From Clostridium carboxidivorans P7 (GTDB lineage Bacteria; Bacillota; Clostridia; Clostridiales; Clostridiaceae): DNA of 64,000 nt. The position numbers and the translations under genes were made by a program. The stretch covers positions 1,054,001-1,118,000 of the forward strand of contig NZ_CP011803.1 of NCBI RefSeq assembly GCF_001038625.1, in the 5' to 3' direction. The notes under the pieces were generated by a model. That model saw only the letters and a list, made by a program, of their open reading frames with translations. It did not search any database and was not told the DNA's origin. Positions 17,852-27,384 of the stretch are shown piece after piece. Each line of letters opens with the position of its first letter. The first letter of the stretch is position 1.

Positions 17852-19564
17852 TTAAACGGTAAACTTGTTTACCATTTGTGAAATTTTTTGTGAAAGTTCA
17901 GCTTGACTTTGTGAAGATAATGATATATCTTCAATTGCCTTAGTAACTTCATTTACACTTCCAATGATTTCTTCAGAACCAGATGCAGATTGTTCTGCTG
18001 TAGAAGCTGCATCGTCAATGGCTGTATTCACCTGTGATACTACTTCTTTTATTTGATTTAAGGAATTATTTATACCATTTGACATATCATTTATAAATTC
18101 GGCGTCCTTTTCATATTGAATTCCTGTATCCATGAGTAATTGATAATTAGGGGTAACTACATTTGCTATATAATCAAGTATGTCATTACCACTTTTAGAT
18201 ATATTATTAAAAGCACTTTCTACAGCAATTACCATTTGGCTTATACTTTTAACTGACTTTGAGGATTCTTCTGATAATTTTCTAACTTCTTCAGCTACAA
18301 CAGCAAAGCCTTTTCCTTGTTCGCCAGCCCTTGCAGCTTCAATTGCTGCATTAAGTGCAAGAAGATTTGTCTGTTCTGATATACTTGCAATAGATGCTGA
18401 CATAGTTTTAACTTCAGAAACAATCTTTCCATCTTCAATTGCTTTTATAATATTTTTCCTCTTTTCATCATATATTGTTTTGCCTTCTTCTATACTGCTT
18501 GAAGCCTTTTCTTTTATACTAATTGCACGTTTTTTTATGTCAGCTGAAGAATTTGCTGCTTCATTTGCCTTAAGGGAAAGTTTAGTTATGTTTTCATCTA
18601 TTTCTTGAGTTGATGCACTTATTTCCTCTGTGACACTACTTAAGTTTTGAGAACCTTTAGCTATTTGGTTTGTTGATTCATTTACAGAAGACATCATTGA
18701 CGAAATTTCTTCTGTAGTTGCAGATAACTCCTGGCTTGAAGCATTCATATGATCTGTACTCTGCATTATTTCTTTTACTAAAACTTTTATACTTTCACCT
18801 GCAATATTAAGCTTTTCAGCTATCATACCTATTTCATCCTTGCTAGTAAGTTCTATAGATTTATTTAAAACTCCATTACTTATATCCTCACTGAATTTCA
18901 AAATCTTATTAATTTCCTTTAGTGCAGAATTTGTAATTTTAATACCTAATAATGTTGATATAATAAAACTTATTAAAGTAACAGAAATTATAACTAAAAG
19001 TGAGCTTTTGTATGTGATATAACTTGAATTATTTCTATTATCTGCTCTTTTTACAGTAATACTAACTAATTTTTCAATAGTTGTAGTTAATTTTTCTCTA
19101 TAGGATGCTGCTTTTTTATTCAGATTAGCTGCTTCATCATATTTTCCTTGAGACATAAGATTTAGTATGTCATTGCATATATTTCTCCAGTCCGTTAGTT
19201 CAGTATCCAGTTCATCTACTAAATTTTTTTCTTCAGGAGTTAAATTTAATTTTTTATATGAGCTTAAAAGTTCATTATTTCTATTTTTTAATGTATTACT
19301 AGTATTTATAGTATCTTGAGCCTTGCTGGCATCTCTACTTTCTACAAGATTTATTATTTCAAGTCTCAAATGAAGAGTATTTGTATCAAACTCATTTAAA
19401 GCTTGTAAAGTTTTCATGTCACTATTATATAATTCATTTGACACTGCATTTATTTTCTTCATGCCAACTCCACCAATTATGCCTGCAACTAAAACAAACA
19501 GTGCTGCAAATAAAAATCCTGATAATAATTTTTGCTTCATTTTTAAATTACTAAATAACTTCAT
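17852..19564 (-). CDS. Methyl-accepting chemotaxis protein
   Basis: The protein has 570 residues. A first membrane segment (about 12-30) and a second (about 186-208) bracket a helical extracellular sensor domain of the four-helix-bundle type. A HAMP linker follows, then the cytoplasmic signalling domain with its conserved tip [19 protein letters not shown] and [14 protein letters not shown]. No CheW, CheA or flagellar genes are nearby, so it is an orphan receptor feeding a pathway encoded elsewhere. The ligand is unknown. Confidence 0.95.
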   Translation of the reverse strand: MKLFSNLKMKQKLLSGFLFAALFVLVAGIIGGVGMKKINAVSNELYNSDMKTLQALNEFDTNTLHLRLEIINLVESRDASKAQDTINTSNTLKNRNNELLSSYKKLNLTPEEKNLVDELDTELTDWRNICNDILNLMSQGKYDEAANLNKKAASYREKLTTTIEKLVSITVKRADNRNNSSYITYKSSLLVIISVTLISFIISTLLGIKITNSALKEINKILKFSEDISNGVLNKSIELTSKDEIGMIAEKLNIAGESIKVLVKEIMQSTDHMNASSQELSATTEEISSMMSSVNESTNQIAKGSQNLSSVTEEISASTQEIDENITKLSLKANEAANSSADIKKRAISIKEKASSSIEEGKTIYDEKRKNIIKAIEDGKIVSEVKTMSASIASISEQTNLLALNAAIEAARAGEQGKGFAVVAEEVRKLSEESSKSVKSISQMVIAVESAFNNISKSGNDILDYIANVVTPNYQLLMDTGIQYEKDAEFINDMSNGINNSLNQIKEVVSQVNTAIDDAASTAEQSASGSEEIIGSVNEVTKAIEDISLSSQSQAELSQKISQMVNKFTV

Positions 19565-19742
19565 AATAATCCTCCTAAAATTAAGTTTTTGTTAATTTTT
19601 ATTAAATACTATGTAATATTTATTATTAAATAATATATTTTATATTATACACCATAATGTAGAAGAAAAAAAGTATAAATTTTCATATTTTAAATAATTA
19701 ATGTATCAACAATAGAAAATCTCCTTATTTTCTAAAAGCATA

Positions 19743-19806
19743 TTGACATGTATATCACGCTGCGATATAATATGTCACATCAAGATATATCACGTTACGA
19801 TATATC
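19743..19806 (+). promoter_or_regulatory. Consensus promoter with two PadR-type operator sites
   Basis: TTGACA (19743-19748) and TATAAT (19766-19771) with a 17-base spacer form a perfect sigma-A promoter. TATATCACGCTGCGATATA (19751-19769) occupies the spacer and -10 box. A second copy, GATATATC-N7-GATATATC (19784-19806), lies just downstream. A PadR bound here would shut off its own operon. Confidence 0.8.
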
Positions 19807-19831
19807 GAAGAGCGACATGAAAGGATAGATA

Positions 19832-20158
19832 GTGATTATGAGTATAAAAGATTTTATTCCTATGAGTGAAACTGCTTATTACATTCTTTTGTCATTAACT
19901 GAGGAGCGGCATGGATATGCAGTTATGCAATATGTTTCAAAGCTTACAAATGAAAGGATTAATTTAGGGCCTGGTACTTTGTATGGAACATTATCTAAGC
20001 TTGAAAAAACAGATTTAGTTATGATTACAAAACAGGAAAATAAGCGTAAGTATTATAAAATTACTGAACAAGGAGAAGAAGTATTGGAAGCTGAAATTCA
20101 ACGTATTGAAGAACTTTATACAAATGGTAGGGAGGTATTTAGTAATGGAAGAAAATAA
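19832..20158 (+). CDS. PadR family transcriptional regulator
   Basis: The protein has 108 residues (106 if the ATG at 19838 is used) and is a single winged-helix domain with the PadR pattern SETAYYILLSLTEERHGYAV, LGPGTLYGTLSKLEK and RKYYKITEQGEE. The GTG at 19832 has better spacing from AAGGA; the ATG is also possible. It overlaps the next gene by 14 bases. PadR proteins often repress the membrane-protein gene they are paired with, and the two operator copies just upstream fit autoregulation. Confidence 0.92.
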   Translation: MIMSIKDFIPMSETAYYILLSLTEERHGYAVMQYVSKLTNERINLGPGTLYGTLSKLEKTDLVMITKQENKRKYYKITEQGEEVLEAEIQRIEELYTNGREVFSNGRK

Positions 20159-20738
20159 AAAGTATGTTAGAAAGTCTTTTTTAGTTCATCAATATGAGAA
20201 GGAAGAAGAATTTTTATCTAATATGGCTAAAGAAGGATGGCATTTTGTAAAACTTCATAAGGGGATACCAACAAAATATGAATTTGTTAAAGGGGAAAAA
20301 GTAGATTATATATATCAACTTGATTTTGTGGCAGCAAAGGAAGATGCAGAAGATTATCACCAGTTATTTGAAGATGCAGGATGGAACGAAATTTATTCTT
20401 GGACTGGAATTGGAGGTAAGTGGTATTATTTTAGAAAAGTTCATTCTGAGGGTCAAGTTGAAAGAATTTTTACTGATTCTGAGTCAAAATATGATATGTA
20501 TAATAAACTTTGGAAAAAATTTGGACTATATTTAATGTTTTCAATAATTATTGAGTTAAATGCAATATTAATATGTGCAGATAGGCTAAAGCAAGTTGGT
20601 TTAGTATCAGCAGAAGGTGCCATTTTGACTGTAATGTGTTGTCTTTTAATATTTTTTATAATACTGTTTGGCTCTGTTATCATGGGAATAATATCAGAAA
20701 AAAATAAAATAAAAAGAAGATTAGGCGGAATGTTATAA
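20145..20738 (+). CDS. DUF2812 membrane protein
   Basis: The protein has 197 residues from ATG 20145 behind GGGAGG, inside the end of the PadR gene. The soluble N-terminal part (about 1-125), with YEKEEEFLSNMAKEGWHF and DYIYQLDF, is the DUF2812 domain. Two membrane segments follow (about 130-150 and 160-185), then a basic tail. The domain is commonly encoded directly after a PadR regulator. Its function is not known; a role in envelope stress or drug response is speculation. Confidence 0.85.
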   Translation: MEENKKYVRKSFLVHQYEKEEEFLSNMAKEGWHFVKLHKGIPTKYEFVKGEKVDYIYQLDFVAAKEDAEDYHQLFEDAGWNEIYSWTGIGGKWYYFRKVHSEGQVERIFTDSESKYDMYNKLWKKFGLYLMFSIIIELNAILICADRLKQVGLVSAEGAILTVMCCLLIFFIILFGSVIMGIISEKNKIKRRLGGML

Positions 20739-20785
20739 TAATTAAACAATTGTTAATTATCATGTATTAATTGGGGGAGAAATTA

Positions 20786-20965
20786 ATGGTTGAAAAAAAT
20801 AATGATACTGAATATGAAGTTTTCTATATGCTAATAGGCATGTCACTTGGAATGTGTTTAGGAAAAGCTTTTGGTAATTTAAATATGGGCATGGGGCTAG
20901 GTATGTTATTAGGTACGATGGTTGATTCATTAGTATATTCTAATAAAAAGAAGCAAAAGAAGTGA
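20786..20965 (+). CDS. Small glycine-rich membrane protein
   Basis: The 59-residue protein starts at ATG 20786 behind GGGGGAGA. A charged N-terminus leads into one or two membrane helices rich in Gly and Met (LIGMSLGMCLGKAFGNL, MGMGLGMLLGTMV), like glycine-zipper helices, and it ends in a Lys-rich tail. It follows the PadR/DUF2812 pair after 47 bases, probably in the same transcript. No family is recognised. Confidence 0.7.
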   Translation: MVEKNNDTEYEVFYMLIGMSLGMCLGKAFGNLNMGMGLGMLLGTMVDSLVYSNKKKQKK

Positions 20966-21086
20966 TTAATAATATTGTAATGAAAAGTTATTTGGAGTAT
21001 TAATCATGGAATTTTATATTGAATATTTACAAATATCAACATTACTAATATAATTTTAATGTACCAAATATAAGGGGGATTAAATT

Positions 21087-21680
21087 ATGAAGCTATTTAG
21101 AAAAGTTGCTGCTGTGGTAACAGTATTTGTTGTAATGTTAAGTTTAGCAGCATGTGGTCCTAAACCAGAAGAAACTGTTAAAAGTTTTTTTGATGCAGCT
21201 AAAAAATCTGATATTGCTACTATGGCTACATACATGAAAAAGGATGGAGACAAGGGTAATTTTAAATTTGATAACCAGGAACAAGAAAAAATTGTAAAAG
21301 CAGTTTTTGCAAAATTGAGTTATGAAAAAGTTTCATCAAAAGAGGATGGAAAAAATGCTACTGTAAAGGTAAAGGTTACATCATTAGATTTGCCACAGAT
21401 ATATGGTAAGGTTGTGACTAATATGCTTCCTTTGCTCATTTCTTCAGCTATGGCAAATAATTCAAATGAAAATGATGCAAAAAATCAGTTGCTGCAGGGA
21501 TTCTTAAATGCTATAAATGATCCTAATGCACCAAAAACAACAACGGAAGTTGATATTAAGCTAATAAAATCAGATAAATCATGGCTAATAGAGCCAAATG
21601 ATGATTTATTAAATGCTTTAACAGGAAATTTAAGTAAGGCATTATCAAAGACAGGTAATATAAATAACAATAAAAATTAA
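21087..21680 (+). CDS. Putative lipoprotein
   Basis: The protein has 197 residues. A signal peptide ends with the lipobox LSLAAC, lipidated at Cys23. The next segment, GPKPEETVKSFFDAAKKSD, and the later acidic and Thr-rich parts resemble extracellular DUF4878/DUF5105-type lipoproteins with an NTF2-like fold. The function is unknown. It ends in an Asn-rich tail. It stands 122 bases after the small membrane protein and may be transcribed separately. Confidence 0.75.
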   Translation: MKLFRKVAAVVTVFVVMLSLAACGPKPEETVKSFFDAAKKSDIATMATYMKKDGDKGNFKFDNQEQEKIVKAVFAKLSYEKVSSKEDGKNATVKVKVTSLDLPQIYGKVVTNMLPLLISSAMANNSNENDAKNQLLQGFLNAINDPNAPKTTTEVDIKLIKSDKSWLIEPNDDLLNALTGNLSKALSKTGNINNNKN

Positions 21681-21704
21681 TAAAAAGTAAATGGAGGAAG
21701 TCAT

Positions 21705-22109
21705 ATGTCAAAAGTTGAAAAAGCTGCTGAGAAGCACGGTAATGGATATAATTGTGCACAAGCAGTAACGTGCTCATTTTGTGAAGAAATGAAAATTGAT
21801 GAGAGTACAGCAAAGGAAATTTCTAAAAAGTACGGAGGCGGGGCATTTAAGACTTGTGGTGCTGTTATGGGAATGTACATAGTGAATAATTTTATTAATG
21901 GAGAAAGAGACTTAGATGATCCTGCGGAGTGGAAAAACAGTAATAATGAACAACTACAGAAGCTGGAAAAAACATTTAAAGATAAAAATAACAGTGTTAT
22001 ATGTGCTGAATTGAAAGGACGAACTGGAAATAAAGTATTACGTTCTTGTAGAGGTTGTGTAGAAGATGCTGCTATGATATTGGAAAAATACTTAGAAAAT
22101 CAAAAGTAA
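21705..22109 (+). CDS. C_GCAxxG_C_C family redox protein
   Basis: The protein has 134 residues with the spaced cysteines of this family: GYNCAQAV, FKTCGAVMG, VICAELKGRTG and SCRGCVEDAA. The cysteines probably bind a metal or cofactor or do thiol chemistry; the family is uncharacterised and common in anaerobes, often near redox genes. It lies 24 bases after the lipoprotein gene with a GGAGG ribosome binding site and ends before a terminator hairpin. Confidence 0.88.
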   Translation: MSKVEKAAEKHGNGYNCAQAVTCSFCEEMKIDESTAKEISKKYGGGAFKTCGAVMGMYIVNNFINGERDLDDPAEWKNSNNEQLQKLEKTFKDKNNSVICAELKGRTGNKVLRSCRGCVEDAAMILEKYLENQK

Positions 22110-22115
22110 GCTGAT

Positions 22116-22144
22116 AAAGGGTTCCTAGTTTGGAATCCTTTATA
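22116..22144 (+). terminator. Terminator hairpin
   Basis: ATAAAGGGTTCC and GGAATCCTTTAT pair around TAGTTT with one mismatch, followed by a weak T-rich tail. Confidence 0.6.
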
Positions 22145-22175
22145 ATTTGTACTAAAATAAAGGAAGGTAATTACA

Positions 22176-23914
<1,739 letters not shown>

Positions 23915-23990
23915 AAAGTACAAAATTTTGAAATATTGATTGTTAATTGTATCTGGAATACTCGTGTATTTTGAGATTAGAACTTTTAAT

Positions 23991-24093
23991 AGGGGTTGCT
24001 GCATTAAGTTTAATTACTACAATATATTGTATTGCTTTTTAATTTGCAAAACAACGTATTGTATATAAATTACTTAGTGCAGCAGCCCTTTTT
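23991..24093. repeat. Inverted-repeat element A (terminator-like)
   Basis: AGGGGTTGCTGCATTAAG (23991-24008) is complementary to CTTAGTGCAGCAGCCCTT (24073-24090), and the inner parts ACAATATATTGTAT and GTATTGTATATAAAT add symmetry. A T run follows. It resembles element B at 30737-30806. It stands after the GH1 gene and probably terminates its transcript. Confidence 0.75.
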
Positions 24094-24151
24094 GTAGAAT
24101 AAATCATAAATAAGTCGTACAAAAACATGTGACCAGGTATATCAATTTTAA

Positions 24152-24181
24152 CCATTATATAGTATAATATTACTATATAAT
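24152..24181. promoter_or_regulatory. Palindromic operator of the second PadR unit
   Basis: CATTATATAGTA and TACTATATAATG are exact 12-base inverted arms around TAATAT. A related half, TACTATATATAATAATA, follows. It precedes a PadR gene, which probably binds it. Confidence 0.75.
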
Positions 24182-24238
24182 GTAAAGTACTATATATAAT
24201 AATATGTGTAATAAAATGATTTTTCTAAGGGGGTTAAA

Positions 24239-24586
24239 GTGTTGCAGTTTGATAAAGAAATATTGAAAGGATATATTGACACAATAGTATTAAGTATTTT
24301 ACAAAATGGTGATATGTACGGGTATGAAATTGCCAAAATGATAAAAGAAAAATCAAAAGAAGAATTTGAAATGAAGGAGGTTACTTTATATGTATCTTTA
24401 AAACGTTTAGAAAAAAAGAACTACTTAAAAGGTTATTGGAATGATAATAAAAGCAGTGGAGGTGGAAGAAGAAGATACTATACAATTACTGAGGAAGGCA
24501 GAAATTATTTTTCAATCAAGGTAAAAGAATGGAGTTTTTTAAAATTGTTGCTAAATAATTTTATGGAGGCTATATTAGATGAATAA
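24239..24586 (+). CDS. PadR family transcriptional regulator
   Basis: The protein has 115 residues and starts at GTG 24239 behind AAGGGGG (TTG at 24242 is possible). The PadR fold shows as TIVLSILQNGDMYGYEIAKM, VTLYVSLKRLEKKNYLKG and GGGRRRYYTITEEGR. It overlaps the next gene by eight bases, the common PadR/membrane protein layout. It differs in sequence and operator from the PadR at 19832. Confidence 0.92.
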   Translation: MLQFDKEILKGYIDTIVLSILQNGDMYGYEIAKMIKEKSKEEFEMKEVTLYVSLKRLEKKNYLKGYWNDNKSSGGGRRRYYTITEEGRNYFSIKVKEWSFLKLLLNNFMEAILDE

Positions 24587-25193
24587 GATTGAAGAGTATA
24601 TTGATAGTATTTATGGGAATTTTGACAATTCGGATAAAGATGCAAAAATATCAAAAGAAGAAATGAGAAATTATTTGTATGAGGAAGTGGAAGAATTAAA
24701 GAAACAAGGGTTGAGTGAAGAGGAGAGTATATTTAAGGTTTTGCAGTGCTTTGGACAAGAAAATACTGTGGTAGCTGAAATGAACAGCATATTAAAGAAT
24801 CGTAGTATATTTACAAAAATGCTTATAAAAGCTGGTGCTATTGTTTTTATAATAGGGATATTTTTTCAAATTATTGGGATATTATGTAATAGTGAAAATA
24901 TTCAATATTTTAATGAAGATTTAGTTAAAAATGGATTTAAAAATATTTCGTATTTAATATTTATGATTTCTCTAGCAATTTGGGATATAGCATTTTATTA
25001 TTACTATTTTATTAAAAAGCTTGAATTGGTTTTAACAGCATTTATAGTTTGTGATTTTGTTATATGTGTACCTTTAACTTTTGTATGGATTTATTTTCCT
25101 CATCACGTTATAGGAAGTTTGGCATTTATATTGGGAATTACCTTTGTTATAACTTTACTTTTAAGAATATATTACATTAAAGTTAAAAGATAG
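24579..25193 (+). CDS. HAAS-domain membrane protein
   Basis: The protein has 204 residues. The N-terminal part (about 1-75) with LYEEVEELKKQGLSEEES and VLQCFGQ is a HAAS/DUF1700-like helical domain, known from proteins paired with PadR regulators. About five membrane segments follow. No enzymatic motif is seen. It is translationally coupled to the PadR gene, which probably represses it. Confidence 0.82.
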   Translation: MNKIEEYIDSIYGNFDNSDKDAKISKEEMRNYLYEEVEELKKQGLSEEESIFKVLQCFGQENTVVAEMNSILKNRSIFTKMLIKAGAIVFIIGIFFQIIGILCNSENIQYFNEDLVKNGFKNISYLIFMISLAIWDIAFYYYYFIKKLELVLTAFIVCDFVICVPLTFVWIYFPHHVIGSLAFILGITFVITLLLRIYYIKVKR

Positions 25194-25235
25194 AATTAAG
25201 CACAGTACGAAAAGCCTATATGTTATTTTTTAAGT

Positions 25236-25371
25236 TAAGGTAGAGCTGGAAGTTTGTGAAAGTCTAGGAACTTGATGAAATTCGCTTATTTAAACAGGGC
25301 TAAGGTTTTCGCAAACTTTAAGCTAAAACAATAAGAAACAATAGCTGATGTGATGAAAAACTTACCATTGT
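25236..25371. repeat. Imperfect inverted-repeat element (family of the 47426-47690 element)
   Basis: GGAAGTTTGTGAAAGTCTAG on the left faces CTAAGGTTTTCGCAAACTT on the right. The parts AAACAGGGCTAAGGTT, CTAAAACAATAAGAA and AGCTGATGTGATGA are shared, with small changes, with the larger inverted repeat near 47600. It lies between convergent genes. Confidence 0.6.
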
Positions 25372-26094
25372 TTATTTAAATCTAAGTCCTTCAGGAAGCA
25401 TATTAATGAGCCAAGCTAAAATACGCCATCTTTTAGAAACGTATATTTTTTTCTTCTTGCTTACTATAGCATCATATATTTGATCAGCTGCTTTATCAGC
25501 ACTGATAGCCCAGAAAACTTTTGACATATCAGCATTTTTAGTCATTTCAGTATATACCCATCCAGGAAGGACCTCTGTTACATATACATTTTTATTTGAT
25601 CTATTAAATAGTATTCTTAGTCCTCTCAAATAACTTGATATAAAAGCCTTTGATGCACAATAGGCATTAGTTCTATCACTGTATGTAATTGCAGACATAG
25701 AAGAAATACCAACTATATGTCCATGATTCTGATTAGAAAAATATTGAGCAGCAGCATTAGCCATGGATGAGAAGCCTGATACATTTGTATCTATAGTTTC
25801 TTTATCTTTATTCCAATTGAGTTCAATATTTGGACTTACAATGCCAGGGCATATTACAATTAAATCTAAGCCTCCAATTTCTTTTATAAGATCTTTTAAA
25901 AGGTAAATTGCTTCATCGGTTTTGGAAACGTCTATTTTCTTTATAAAAGTTTTAGTTGCTATGGATTTTTGAACTTCTATAAGGCGTTCTTCTCTTCTTC
26001 CAGCTAATCCAACTTCATAACCATTTTTAGCTAATTTTTTAGCTGTTTCTTTTCCGATACCTGATGTAGCGCCTATTACAATAGCTTTTTTCAT
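25372..26094 (-). CDS. Short-chain dehydrogenase/reductase
   Basis: The protein has 240 residues and the classical SDR layout: GATSGIGKE for cofactor binding at the N-terminus, SSMSAITYSDRTNAYCASK with Ser-Tyr-Lys catalytic residues, and PGWVYTEM after it. The substrate is unknown. It lies 14 bases downstream of a MarR gene on the same strand, so its expression is probably controlled by that regulator. Confidence 0.92.
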   Translation of the reverse strand: MKKAIVIGATSGIGKETAKKLAKNGYEVGLAGRREERLIEVQKSIATKTFIKKIDVSKTDEAIYLLKDLIKEIGGLDLIVICPGIVSPNIELNWNKDKETIDTNVSGFSSMANAAAQYFSNQNHGHIVGISSMSAITYSDRTNAYCASKAFISSYLRGLRILFNRSNKNVYVTEVLPGWVYTEMTKNADMSKVFWAISADKAADQIYDAIVSKKKKIYVSKRWRILAWLINMLPEGLRFK

Positions 26095-26108
26095 TTTTAC
26101 TCCCCCAA

Positions 26109-26552
26109 TTATTCTATTCCTTTACTAATTTTATCTAGCAAATTAATTAATGTATCTCTTTCGGAGTCTTTATCTAAAGCTCCAAGCACCTTTTTCCACA
26201 GTTGGTTTTCAGCATCTTCATGTAGTTCATTTATTTTAACACCTTCTTGTGTTAATTCTAATGAATAGGAACGTCTATTTTTTGAGCTTATAATACGTTT
26301 AACCAAATTTCTTTTTTCAAGTCTGTCAACTATGCTGGTAAGCGTACTCCCTGGTACATTTAGATATTGACTAATTTCCTTTAAAGCTGCATCAGGATAT
26401 TTATTAGCTATTTTTAATACACTTAGTTCATTGCTTGTTATTCCACTAGGAAACATTGTATCTATATCCCCATGTAATTGTCTCAAGCGTTTATATATCT
26501 TGTGCATAACAGCATCAAATTTTTGAAATTGTTCTTCATTTACTTTATTCAT
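26109..26552 (-). CDS. MarR family transcriptional regulator
   Basis: The protein has 147 residues with a winged helix, ALKEISQYLNVPGSTLTSIV and DRLEKRNLVKR, then a wing ending in SLELTQEG. MarR proteins usually repress their own operon and respond to small phenolic or lipophilic compounds. A 12-base perfect inverted repeat (26570-26613) lies directly upstream. It is the first gene of a two-gene operon with the SDR. Confidence 0.92.
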   Translation of the reverse strand: MNKVNEEQFQKFDAVMHKIYKRLRQLHGDIDTMFPSGITSNELSVLKIANKYPDAALKEISQYLNVPGSTLTSIVDRLEKRNLVKRIISSKNRRSYSLELTQEGVKINELHEDAENQLWKKVLGALDKDSERDTLINLLDKISKGIE

Positions 26553-26569
26553 ATTAATTACTTCCTTTT

Positions 26570-26613
26570 AGTATTATTTCGATATCGTATTAATTCAACA
26601 ACGAAATAATACT
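26570..26613. promoter_or_regulatory. Inverted repeat upstream of marR-SDR, probable operator
   Basis: AGTATTATTTCG and CGAAATAATACT are exact inverted arms separated by 20 bases. The spacer contains the partial palindrome CGATATCG. Confidence 0.65.
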
Positions 26614-26669
26614 ACATTTAACAAAATAAGTCAAGTAAAATTTGATTTAATAAAAGATGAAAAATGATG

Positions 26670-26702
26670 TATGCTATAATGTATAAGATATGTTATAATA
26701 GA
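26670..26702 (+). promoter_or_regulatory. Two half-degenerate operator copies upstream of the XRE-cupin gene
   Basis: TATGCTATAATGTA (26670-26683) and TATGTTATAATAGA (26689-26702) are 19 bases apart. They match the perfect TATGTTATAACATA pair in front of the glycyl radical enzyme, which has the same 19-base spacing. Confidence 0.65.
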
Positions 26703-26742
26703 CACAACATAAAAATACAACATTGAGAAAGGCTGATATGAA

Positions 26743-27291
26743 TTGAACGATCCAACATATAATATAGGCTCTGTTTTGAAAAGAGTAAGATTTGAAAGAG
26801 AATTGACTTTAGAGGAAACATCAAATTTAACAGGTGTAAGTAAAGCAATGCTTGGCCAAATTGAAAGAGGGGAATCCAATCCAACAATATCGATATTGTG
26901 GAAAATTTCTACAGGTTTGCGTATTTCATTTTCTGAACTTCTAGGAAGTGAAAATGATGATTACAAAGCAGTATCCATAGATGATATTGAGCCTGTATAT
27001 GAATCAGATGGCAAAATGATATTGTATGATGTATTTCCTTTTAATCCTTTATCAGGGTTTGAATATTTTTACATTAAGTTACTTCCAGGTGCACATCATG
27101 TTTCTACGCCTCATCAGAGTTCAGTAGAAGAATATATTGTAGTAACAAAAGGAACTTTAAAGCTTACTCTAGGAGAGCAAACATTTGAACTTACTTCTCC
27201 AGCAGCATTAAGATTTAAGCCTAATAAAAGTCATACTTATAGTAATCCATATGATGAAGAAGTTATATTTCAAAATGTAATTAAATATTAA
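26743..27291 (+). CDS. XRE-cupin transcriptional regulator
   Basis: The protein has 182 residues and must start at TTG 26743, since the ATG at 26738 is followed by a stop. An XRE helix-turn-helix fills about residues 10-62 (LTLEETSNLTGVSKAMLGQI, ERGESNPTISILWKI). A single cupin domain follows at about 105-175, with HHVSTPHQSSVEEYIVVTKG and RFKPNKSHTY. Such two-domain proteins sense small metabolites through the cupin. It lies upstream of the glycyl radical enzyme on the same strand, and both genes carry the same paired operator, so it probably regulates itself and the enzyme. Confidence 0.92.
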   Translation: MNDPTYNIGSVLKRVRFERELTLEETSNLTGVSKAMLGQIERGESNPTISILWKISTGLRISFSELLGSENDDYKAVSIDDIEPVYESDGKMILYDVFPFNPLSGFEYFYIKLLPGAHHVSTPHQSSVEEYIVVTKGTLKLTLGEQTFELTSPAALRFKPNKSHTYSNPYDEEVIFQNVIKY

Positions 27292-27323
27292 ATATATATT
27301 TTGGACTAATTTTAAAAATCTTG

Positions 27324-27356
27324 TATGTTATAACATAAAATATATGTTATAACATA
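27324..27356 (+). promoter_or_regulatory. Two perfect TATGTTATAACATA operators upstream of the glycyl radical enzyme
   Basis: The 14-base perfect palindrome occurs at 27324-27337 and again at 27343-27356, with a 19-base repeat distance. The ribosome binding site GGAGGG follows at 27371. It is the probable binding site of the XRE-cupin protein. Confidence 0.8.
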
Positions 27357-27384
27357 ATATAAATATAAGTGGAGGGTGATAATC

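Noticed and set aside
18180-18608. A 142-codon plus-strand frame inside the chemotaxis receptor gene
   Set aside because: It lies opposite the conserved signalling domain and is Ser/Leu/Phe-rich, as expected for the reverse of a coiled-coil coding region.
27324-27356. Short palindromes at 27324 and 27343 as a repeat array
   Set aside because: Two 14-base palindromes between a regulator and its probable target are better explained as operators, and the spacing is matched at the regulator's own promoter.
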